NCBI GenBank assembly: GCA_030656435.1
Contig: JAUSOA010000074.1
Coordinates: 1-6,710 of the forward strand
DNA from: Acholeplasmataceae bacterium
GTDB taxonomy: Bacteria > Bacillota_I > Bacilli_A > Acholeplasmatales > Acholeplasmataceae
Length of the DNA stretch: 6,710 nucleotides
Direction: 5' to 3'
Below, piece after piece: positions 1-5,134 of this stretch. The notes beneath the pieces were generated by a model that searched no databases, was not told the origin of the DNA, and saw nothing but the letters and a program-made list of their open reading frames with translations. Positions within the stretch are counted from its first letter, which is position 1. Each line of letters begins with the position of its first letter. The position numbers were made by a program, and so were the translations under genes.

Positions 1-1
1 T

Positions 2-580
2 TCAGGATTAAGTGGTTCTGTGCAGGCTGCTGAGTTTGCAAGAAATGAAGTTGCACCTGACCGTATTTTTATCGTCGACTCTAAGAATTTAAGTTCTGGT
101 GTTGGCCTACTTGTATTAAAGGCTAAGGATTTAAGAGACCAAGGATTTAGTGCACAAGAGATTAAAAGAAAACTCGATCAAATGGTTCCTTTCGTTAGAA
201 CCTATTTTATTATCCCGAATTTAGAATATCTTTCGATGGCCAATCGTTTAACCAATCTACAAAAATTGATAGGTAATATGATTAAAATAAAGCCAGTAAT
301 TACCATTAAAAACGGTGATGTTGTTGTCTTTAAAAAGCCTTCTGGAAGTATGATAAAAGCAATCGGAGTTTTAACTAAGCAATTGGAAAAAGATGCAGAT
401 TTCATTGATAAAGACTATATGATGGTTACGCATAGCTATGCAACGAAATCCTCAAAATATTTAAATGATTTTATAACAGAAAAATTTGAGATTAGAAATA
501 TCGTTGATTCTTATGCAGGGTGTGTCATTTCGGCACATATCGGTAAAGGATCGATAGGGATTTCCTATCTTATTAGATAA
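2..580 (+). CDS. DegV-family fatty-acid-binding protein, 5'-truncated by the window edge
   Basis: The reading frame is open from the first bases, so the gene starts upstream; 192 codons are visible and end in TAA. DegV proteins are usually about 280 residues, so roughly the first third is missing. The visible part opens with SGLSGSVQAA, the family's conserved SSGLSGTYQ-type loop that helps bind the fatty-acid carboxylate. It continues with RIFIVDSKNLSSGVGLLVLKA, then NLEYLSMANRLTN (family TLEYLxxGGRI), then a KPVITIKNGDVV strand, and ends with SAHIGKGSIGI (family GAHTGPGALGI). The conserved His is at 536-538. The family binds a single fatty acid; FakB members present it to the kinase FakA for phosphorylation and phospholipid synthesis. 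Whether this paralogue is a true FakB cannot be told here. The GTG at 20 lies inside the conserved motif and is not the start. The lipoprotein gene follows 16 nt downstream, probably co-transcribed. Confidence 0.93.
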   Translation, partial: SGLSGSVQAAEFARNEVAPDRIFIVDSKNLSSGVGLLVLKAKDLRDQGFSAQEIKRKLDQMVPFVRTYFIIPNLEYLSMANRLTNLQKLIGNMIKIKPVITIKNGDVVVFKKPSGSMIKAIGVLTKQLEKDADFIDKDYMMVTHSYATKSSKYLNDFITEKFEIRNIVDSYAGCVISAHIGKGSIGISYLIR

Positions 581-596
581 AAAGGAAAAAGACAAG

Positions 597-1715
597 ATGA
601 AGAAAGTACTGAGTGTTTTCGTTTTAATTTCGATTGGACTTGTTTTAAACGGGTGTGGGTTATTTGAGTCACAGGATGGTCCCTACAAGGTCACCTTTAA
701 TTCCAACGGTGGAACGCTTGTAGAACCGATGAATGTAGAAGCATTTCAACCATTTTTACCAAATGAAGTTCCTATCAAAGATGGATATACCTTTGGTGGC
801 TGGTATTTAGACTCTAATTTCTATTATCCAATGAGTTTTAATGCAGGAACCAATGAAAAGCTAACGCTTTATGCAAAGTGGATCGAAGCAACTACATCCC
901 TTACTGAAGCTCAAATTCGTGGTATTATTGATTCTATTTTGTTAGATGAAGACTTAATGATCGCTGATGAAGAAACGATAATATCAATTGTTAACCAATT
1001 GATTCTATCCAATGAATTAATTGATGAACAAGCAGTTATCGCTGCAGTTCTATCCAATATCAATGTCGTTGAGCTCTTTGAAGCTCATGTCACGAGTATG
1101 ATTGATGATGTTAGACAATCGGTTGTGATGATTGATACCTATAGTGGCTCACAAGTTGATGGTGGAGGCTCTGGTATTATTTATAAGAAGGTTGGATCAA
1201 CCTATTATGTATTAACCAACGAGCACGTTGTTGCTGGATATACTTCAAGTCAGCTCGCAGTGACTATCTTTAATAAAACCGGAGATGTTAAAATCAATAA
1301 GGGTAGCGTTACGATTAAAGGTGTTTCGATTGCCCATGACATGGCAGTCATCACATTTACATCTGCTCAAAATCTAAGAGTTATTGAATTTGGAACCAAG
1401 GAAAGCTTAAAGGTTGCACAAATGGTATTCGCCATTGGTAGTCCCCTAGACCTACCAAACTCAGTAACCATGGGTGTCATCTCACATATCAACCGTCCGA
1501 TGGAAGATGATGAAGGTATGGATACAATCACCATCCAACATACTGCAACCATCAATCCAGGAAACAGTGGTGGAGCTTTAGTCAATATTTATGGAAAGCT
1601 TGTCGGCTTGAATAATATGAGCTATGTTGATGAATATGTAGGAGAAGGTATTGAAGGTCTTCATTTCGCGATTCAAATTGATATCATCACCCAAATGTTA
1701 CCTCAATTAGAATAG
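597..1715 (+). CDS. HtrA-like trypsin-fold serine protease lipoprotein with N-terminal Listeria-Bacteroides repeat
   Basis: This is a 372-residue predicted surface lipoprotein. It has a Lys-Lys start, a hydrophobic segment (about residues 4-17) and the lipobox LNGC with Cys20 as the lipidation site. Residues 30-95 form one Listeria-Bacteroides (Flg_new/InlB B-type) repeat: YKVTFNSNGG at the start, GYTFGGWY in the middle and LTLYAKW at the end. Residues about 104-163 are an acidic helical linker. Residues about 170-372 are an HtrA/DegP-type protease domain: GGGSGIIY, TNEHVV (His210), HDMAVI (Asp248), AIGSPLDLPNSVTMGVIS and NPGNSGGALVN (Ser324). The triad is complete, so activity is expected. 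No PDZ domain follows; the protein ends just after the protease fold, unlike classical HtrA. An AAAGGA site ends 10 nt before the ATG. It likely acts outside the membrane in quality control or surface processing; its substrate is unknown. The small gap to the DegV gene suggests one operon. Confidence 0.92.
   Translation: MKKVLSVFVLISIGLVLNGCGLFESQDGPYKVTFNSNGGTLVEPMNVEAFQPFLPNEVPIKDGYTFGGWYLDSNFYYPMSFNAGTNEKLTLYAKWIEATTSLTEAQIRGIIDSILLDEDLMIADEETIISIVNQLILSNELIDEQAVIAAVLSNINVVELFEAHVTSMIDDVRQSVVMIDTYSGSQVDGGGSGIIYKKVGSTYYVLTNEHVVAGYTSSQLAVTIFNKTGDVKINKGSVTIKGVSIAHDMAVITFTSAQNLRVIEFGTKESLKVAQMVFAIGSPLDLPNSVTMGVISHINRPMEDDEGMDTITIQHTATINPGNSGGALVNIYGKLVGLNNMSYVDEYVGEGIEGLHFAIQIDIITQMLPQLE
906..1085 (+). 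repeat. Three imperfect ~20-residue helical repeats within the protease lipoprotein
   Basis: The linker between the Flg_new domain and the protease reads as three similar units: EAQIRGIIDSILLDEDLMIA (residues 104-123), EETIISIVNQLILSNELID (125-143) and EQAVIAAVLSNINVVELFEA (144-163). Each has an acidic start, isoleucine or valine at helical spacing, and a late Leu next to an acidic residue. They look like amphipathic helices that could act as a stalk or an oligomerisation segment. The repeat is visible in protein but strongly diverged in DNA, and I do not recognise it as a named domain. Confidence 0.5.
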
Positions 1716-1753
1716 GTAACCTCTAATTTCTACACTAAAATCTAGATTATTTC

Positions 1754-1806
1754 AAAAGAACACGCCAAACGATATGAAGTTCATATCCGATACGGGTTCT
1801 TTTTTT
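1754..1806 (+). terminator. Rho-independent terminator after the protease lipoprotein gene
   Basis: AAAAGAAC (1754-1761) pairs with GTTCTTTT (1796-1803), and an inner hairpin GATATG/CATATC (1771-1776 with 1782-1787, loop AAGTT) sits inside. The parts between them pair only weakly (for example CC 1765-1766 with GG 1794-1795), so the stem is bulged. A run of seven T's (1800-1806) follows. It lies 38 nt after the TAG stop and is the likely end of the DegV-protease transcript. Confidence 0.7.
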
Positions 1807-1847
1807 ACCTAAATTTTTAGTTTTATCAAGATTAAAGTAATTAAGGC

Positions 1848-1888
1848 ACCTATTTTCATATAAACAGTTAAAATGTCATAAAATAGGT
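1848..1888. repeat. Inverted repeat upstream of the katG promoter
   Basis: ACCTATTTT (1848-1856) and AAAATAGGT (1880-1888) are perfect 9-nt inverted copies separated by 23 nt. The pair lies between the preceding terminator and the katG -35 element. It could be a spaced operator or a second weak hairpin stopping read-through; no strong T-run follows directly. Apart from this, I see no gene in 1716-2033, only the terminator, promoter and operator candidates listed separately. Confidence 0.4.
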
Positions 1889-1905
1889 AAAATTTTCTTA
1901 TTCTA

Positions 1906-1934
1906 TTGTAATTACTCAAAAAGTGATATATGAT
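1906..1934 (+). promoter_or_regulatory. Probable sigma-A-type promoter of katG
   Basis: TTGTAA (1906-1911) and TATGAT (1929-1934) are separated by exactly 17 nt, near the vegetative consensus TTGACA-17-TATAAT. Transcription would start near 1941, giving a leader of about 90 nt. A perfect TATAAT at 1952-1957 is an alternative -10, but it has no recognisable -35 at the right distance. Confidence 0.5.
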
Positions 1935-1950
1935 GTAACTAACCATATCG

Positions 1951-1965
1951 TTATAATAATTCATA
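1951..1965. promoter_or_regulatory. PerR/Fur-like operator candidate for katG
   Basis: TTATAATAATTCATA matches the PerR box TTATAATNATTATAA at 12 of 15 positions, with the left half-site perfect and the right half degenerate. It lies just downstream of the predicted katG transcription start, where a bound repressor would block transcription. PerR controls catalase genes in Bacillus and Staphylococcus, so a peroxide-derepressed katG fits. The region is very AT-rich, so a chance match is possible. Confidence 0.4.
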
Positions 1966-2016
1966 TAAAAGCAAATATGAATACATAAATGCTAACAAAT
2001 ATTAGGCAATATCATC

Positions 2017-2024
2017 AAAAGGAG
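2017..2024 (+). promoter_or_regulatory. Ribosome binding site that fixes the katG start
   Basis: AAAAGGAG ends 9 nt before the ATG at 2034. The in-frame upstream ATG at 1989 would add 15 residues unlike the KatG family and has no comparable site, so 2034 is preferred. Confidence 0.85.
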
Positions 2025-2033
2025 AAAAAAATC

Positions 2034-4226
2034 ATGGAAGAAAGAAAATGTCCAGTCACAGGTCAAACAGGTCACGCATCATCAAAGGGTGGCCAATCTA
2101 TCAAGGACTGGTGGCCAAATCAATTAAATTTAAAAATTTTGCATCAGAATTCAAGCTTAAGCAATCCAATGGGAAGTGAATTTTCTTATAAAAACGAATT
2201 TAATAAACTTGACTTTGCGATGTTGAAGAAAGATTTAGTCTATTTAATGACCGATTCAAAGGATTGGTGGCCAGCTGATTATGGTCACTACGGTCCCTTA
2301 TTCATCCGCATGGCATGGCATAGTGCAGGAACCTATCGAATGGGTGATGGTCGTGGTGGAGCAAGTGATGGAACACAACGCTTCCCACCGCTCAGTAGTT
2401 GGCCAGATAATGTTAACCTAGATAAAGCACGTCGCTTACTATGGCCAATTAAAAAGAAGTATGGTAAACAAATCTCTTGGGCTGATTTAATGATCCTTGC
2501 AGGTAACTGTGCATTAGAATCCATGGGTCTAAAGACCTTTGGCTTTGGTGGCGGACGTGAAGATGTCTTTGAACCTCAAGAAGATGTTTACTGGGGATCT
2601 GAAGCTGAATGGCTTGGTGACAAGCGTTATTCAGGAGAAAGAAATCTAGAAAATCCATTAGCTGCTGTTCAAATGGGGCTTATTTATGTGAATCCTGAGG
2701 GACCAAATGGCATACCTGATGCAGTTGCATCCGGTAAGGATATTCGAGAAACATTTGCCAGAATGGCAATGAATGATGTGGAAACTGTCGCATTAATCGC
2801 AGGTGGTCACACCTTTGGTAAATGTCATGGAGCAGGACCTGCGACTCATGTCGGACCAGAGCCAGATGCTGCACCCTTAGAGGAACAAGGCTTAGGTTGG
2901 AAGAGTAGCTTTGGAAGTGGTAAGGGTAAGGATACTATTAGTAGTGGTATTGAAGGTGCATGGAAGCCTAATCCAACAAAGTGGGATCGTGGTTACTTTG
3001 AAACCTTATTTAAATATGATTGGAATTTAATCAAAAGTCCAGCTGGAGCATATCAATGGGTTCCAACAGATCCTAAAGCTTCAACAACTGTTATTGATGC
3101 AACTGATAAATCTAAATTTCATGCTCCAATGATGACAACAGCTGATTTGGCATTAAGAATGGATCCTATCTATAATAAAATATCGAAAAGGTTCCATGAA
3201 GATCATGCTGAATTTGAAAATATTTTTAGTCGTGCTTGGTTTAAATTGACCCATCGTGATTTAGGACCTCGTTCACGTTATTTAGGACCTGAAGTGCCTG
3301 ATATCGATTTGATATGGCAGGATCCTATTGAACCTAGAAATTACGAATTAATTGATGAGCAAGATATTCAAGATCTTAAGTATCGCATCCTTTCTTCAGG
3401 ACTATCCGTTTCAGAACTTGTCACAACAGCTTGGGCATCTGCATCGACTTTCCGTGGATCGGATAAGCGTGGTGGAGCCAATGGTGCAAGAATTAGATTT
3501 GAGCCACAGATCTGTTGGGCAGTCAATCAGCCTAAGGAGTTAAGAAAGGTTTTAAGAGTCTATGAAAATATTTTATTCAATTTCAACAGCAATCAAAAGG
3601 GTAAAAAATTAGTATCGATGGCTGATTTAATCGTCTTAGGTGGTTGTACTGGTATCGAAAAGGCTGCTAAAAATGATGGTATCATTGTTAATTGTCCGTT
3701 TATACCAGGAAGAACTGACGCGCTTTTCGATAAAACTGATATTGAATCATTTTCAGTACTTGAGCCTAAAGCCGATGGATTTAGAAACTTCTTAAAACCA
3801 AATTTAGGTTTTTCTGCTGAGGAACTCTTAATCGATAGAGCACAGCTTTTAACCTTAACTGCTCCTGAAATGACGGTATTACTTGGTGGAATGCGTGTAC
3901 TTGATACGAATTACTTAGAAACTCAACATGGAGTGTTTACACACACACCAGAGAGTTTAACAAACGATTTCTTTGTTAATCTGCTAGATATGGATATCGT
4001 TTGGAAAAAAGTAGCTGATCATCCTGACTTATTTGAGGGTCGTGATTACGCATCTAATGAACTCAAATGGACTGCAACTCGAGTGGATTTAATATTTGGT
4101 TCGAATCAACAGCTCAGAGCAATCTCTGAGATCTATGCAGCTGATGATGCAAAGGAAAAATTTATAGCTGATTTCATCAATGCTTGGAATAAGGTCATGA
4201 ATGCAGACCGTTTTGATCTCAAATAA
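2034..4226 (+). CDS. katG: Catalase-peroxidase KatG
   Basis: This is a 730-residue bifunctional haem enzyme that breaks down hydrogen peroxide by catalase and peroxidase reactions, in the cytoplasm. The start MEERKCPVTGQTGH is typical of KatG. N-terminal active domain: distal Arg92, Trp95 and His96 in FIRMAWHSAGTYR; Tyr218 (GLIYVNPEGP) and Met244 (RMAMNDVE), which with Trp95 form the Trp-Tyr-Met adduct needed for catalase activity; haem-ligating His259 (GGHTFGK); proximal Trp310 and Asp371; and the mobile Arg408 (HRDLGP). Ser304 aligns with Mycobacterium tuberculosis Ser315. The haem-free C-terminal copy covers about residues 430-730 (TTAWASASTFRGSDKRGGANGAR). The length is full and no frameshift is seen. 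The gene stands alone between a terminator and a new promoter, with a possible PerR box in its leader. KatG is patchy in Bacilli and Mollicutes-like lineages, so horizontal acquisition is plausible, but base composition looks like its neighbours. Confidence 0.98.
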   Translation: MEERKCPVTGQTGHASSKGGQSIKDWWPNQLNLKILHQNSSLSNPMGSEFSYKNEFNKLDFAMLKKDLVYLMTDSKDWWPADYGHYGPLFIRMAWHSAGTYRMGDGRGGASDGTQRFPPLSSWPDNVNLDKARRLLWPIKKKYGKQISWADLMILAGNCALESMGLKTFGFGGGREDVFEPQEDVYWGSEAEWLGDKRYSGERNLENPLAAVQMGLIYVNPEGPNGIPDAVASGKDIRETFARMAMNDVETVALIAGGHTFGKCHGAGPATHVGPEPDAAPLEEQGLGWKSSFGSGKGKDTISSGIEGAWKPNPTKWDRGYFETLFKYDWNLIKSPAGAYQWVPTDPKASTTVIDATDKSKFHAPMMTTADLALRMDPIYNKISKRFHEDHAEFENIFSRAWFKLTHRDLGPRSRYLGPEVPDIDLIWQDPIEPRNYELIDEQDIQDLKYRILSSGLSVSELVTTAWASASTFRGSDKRGGANGARIRFEPQICWAVNQPKELRKVLRVYENILFNFNSNQKGKKLVSMADLIVLGGCTGIEKAAKNDGIIVNCPFIPGRTDALFDKTDIESFSVLEPKADGFRNFLKPNLGFSAEELLIDRAQLLTLTAPEMTVLLGGMRVLDTNYLETQHGVFTHTPESLTNDFFVNLLDMDIVWKKVADHPDLFEGRDYASNELKWTATRVDLIFGSNQQLRAISEIYAADDAKEKFIADFINAWNKVMNADRFDLK

Positions 4227-4260
4227 TCGACTAATTAGTTGATTAATGTCTTAATTAATC
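4224..4260. repeat. Two overlapping AT-rich inverted repeats directly after katG
   Basis: The first covers 4224-4245: AATCGACTAA pairs with TTAGTTGATT (one G-U) and begins at the stop codon itself. The second covers 4241-4260: GATTAA and TTAATC around an 8-nt loop. They share 4241-4245, so the RNA hairpins exclude each other. There is no proper T-run, so this is at best a weak terminator or a transcript 3'-end stabiliser. The rest of 4261-4310 shows no gene. Confidence 0.4.
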
Positions 4261-4310
4261 CTATATAAGGAGTGTTTGAAGTTATTCATAGGTAGAACCA
4301 TCAAAGATAG

Positions 4311-4339
4311 TTGTAAATCATCATTTTATATGCTAAAAT
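4311..4339 (+). promoter_or_regulatory. Promoter of the T-box / acetyltransferase / valS operon
   Basis: TTGTAA (4311-4316) and TAAAAT (4334-4339) are spaced by 17 nt, and the -10 is preceded by TGC (4331-4333), an extended -10. The start near 4346 falls just before Stem I of the T-box, which supports the assignment. Confidence 0.7.
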
Positions 4340-4345
4340 AACTCA

Positions 4346-4580
4346 TGTAAGCGATGAAGAGGAAGAGTAATTATTAAATTTGATTTAAGAGACAGATTGA
4401 TTGGTGCGAAATCTGACAAATGATAATGAAGGTCGCCTTGGAGCTGGTAGAGTGAAATAATATAAGTAGTTCTACCCGTATGTCTGCGATAAAGACTTTT
4501 GAGTGCTGGGATTTTTCCAGAACTAAGGTGGTACCGCGTAAATTTACGTCCTTAGATTTTTCTAAGGACTTTTTATTTTA
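4346..4580 (+). promoter_or_regulatory. T-box riboswitch, valine-tRNA specific (GUC specifier)
   Basis: This leader RNA reads the charging state of tRNA-Val and lets transcription proceed when the tRNA is uncharged. Stem I: GAUGA (4353-4357) and GGA (4440-4442) fit the K-turn. GAGG/CCUU (4359-4362 with 4436-4439) closes the specifier loop, whose S-turn AGUA lies at 4366-4369. The specifier GUC (4432-4434) is followed by purine G4435. Upper helices are UUAU/AUAA (4371-4374 with 4423-4426) and AUUUG/CAAAU (4378-4382 with 4417-4421). The apical hairpin is CAGAUU/AAUCUG (4393-4398 with 4410-4415) with GGUGCGA in the loop. Stem II is GGUAGA/UCUACC (4446-4451 with 4471-4476), and Stem III is GUCU/AGAC (4482-4485 with 4493-4496). 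Antiterminator: CUAAGG (4523-4528), the 7-nt bulge UGGUACC (4529-4535), then CCUUAG (4550-4555). UGGU fits an ACCA tRNA end, so discriminator A, as expected for tRNA-Val. The valS gene downstream confirms the reading. Confidence 0.95.
4548..4579 (+). terminator. T-box regulatory terminator
   Basis: GTCCTTAGA (4548-4556) and TCTAAGGAC (4561-4569) form a perfect 9-bp stem with a TTTT loop, followed by TTTTT (4570-4574) and, after an A, TTTT. Its left arm contains CCTTAG (4550-4555), the same bases needed by the antiterminator, so the two folds exclude each other. This is a transcription-level switch; the acetyltransferase ATG lies outside the stem. Confidence 0.93.
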
Positions 4581-4594
4581 TATGGGGTGAATAT

Positions 4595-5134
4595 ATGAAA
4601 ACTTTAGTTACAAAGCGTTTAATTTTAAGAGATCTTCGATATAGTGATCTAGAGGACTTCTATAATTACTGCAAAAAACCGAATATTGGACCATCTGCAG
4701 GCTGGAAGCCTCATCAATCAATCGAGGATTCGATGAAAATCTTGCGCATGATGATTACCGAAAATGAAGTTTGGGCAATCACACTAAAGGAAACAGATAA
4801 AGTCATTGGTACGATTGGACTTCATGTCAGAAACTTCGATAACGCCATTTCGAATCAAAAGGAAGTAGGCTACGTTTTAGATGACATCTATTGGGGTCAA
4901 GGCTTGATGGTAGAGGCTGTTGAAGAAGTCTTAAGATATGCATTTTTGGATTTAGAGCTTGATAAGGTCCTTTGTGGACATAGTCTAGCAAACATTCAAT
5001 CCAAGCGAGTCGTAGAAAAATCAAACTTTAGCTATACACATAATGAATTTAGAGATCATTTTGACGGGAGTCAAATTGAAATCAGGATGTATGAATTAAC
5101 GAAAGCATTTTATTTAGGAGGAAGAACGACATGA
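4595..5134 (+). CDS. GNAT-family N-acetyltransferase, RimJ/RimL-like
   Basis: This is a 179-residue acetyl-CoA-dependent acetyltransferase of the RimJ/RimL (Acetyltransf_3) type, predicted cytoplasmic. Visible marks are the start LVTKRLILRDLRYSDLEDFY, then PNIGPSAGWKPH (residues 29-40, common in this subgroup), a core strand VIGTIGLHV (70-78), the acetyl-CoA loop in EVGYVLDDIYWGQGLMVEAV (90-109; WGQGLM in place of the usual RGKGIA) and motif B ANIQSKRVVEKSNFSY (132-147). The family acetylates protein N-termini, small amines or antibiotics; the substrate here cannot be inferred. GGGGTGA (4584-4590) gives the ribosome site for the ATG at 4595, 15 nt after the T-box T-run. It is the first gene behind the valine T-box, and its TGA stop overlaps the valS ATG (ATGA), so the two are co-transcribed and probably translationally coupled. 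The C-terminal tail after about residue 168 is partly fixed by that overlap. Confidence 0.9.
   Translation: MKTLVTKRLILRDLRYSDLEDFYNYCKKPNIGPSAGWKPHQSIEDSMKILRMMITENEVWAITLKETDKVIGTIGLHVRNFDNAISNQKEVGYVLDDIYWGQGLMVEAVEEVLRYAFLDLELDKVLCGHSLANIQSKRVVEKSNFSYTHNEFRDHFDGSQIEIRMYELTKAFYLGGRTT
5116..5121 (+). promoter_or_regulatory. valS ribosome binding site inside the acetyltransferase gene
   Basis: AGGAGG lies 9 nt before the ATG at 5131 and within the last codons of the upstream gene. It fixes the valS start and explains efficient translation despite the 4-nt overlap. Confidence 0.9.

Noticed and set aside
202..405. Minus-strand open frame opposite the DegV gene
   Set aside because: It is a shadow of a well-supported conserved gene, with no ribosome site or recognisable motif. 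The same holds for the minus-strand frames opposite the protease, katG, acetyltransferase and valS genes.
1952..1957. Perfect TATAAT as the main katG -10
   Set aside because: No acceptable -35 lies 16-18 nt upstream and there is no TG extension; kept only as an alternative to TATGAT at 1929-1934.
1989..2033. In-frame upstream ATG extending KatG by 15 residues
   Set aside because: No ribosome site before it, while AAAAGGAG sits correctly before the ATG at 2034; the extension does not look like KatG.
3352..3543. Plus-strand 63-codon frame inside katG
   Set aside because: It is out of frame with a strongly conserved KatG C-terminal domain and has no sign of independent coding.
4267..4341. AAGGAG (4267-4272) followed by a short TTG-started frame (4276-4341, 21 codons)
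   Set aside because: The site is only 3 nt from the TTG, and the frame runs through the predicted operon promoter. No family resemblance; probably chance.
4595..5134. Acetyltransferase as a TacT/AtaT-type tRNA-acetylating toxin
   Set aside because: There is no small antitoxin gene beside it, and its motifs fit RimJ/RimL-like enzymes, not the toxin branch.
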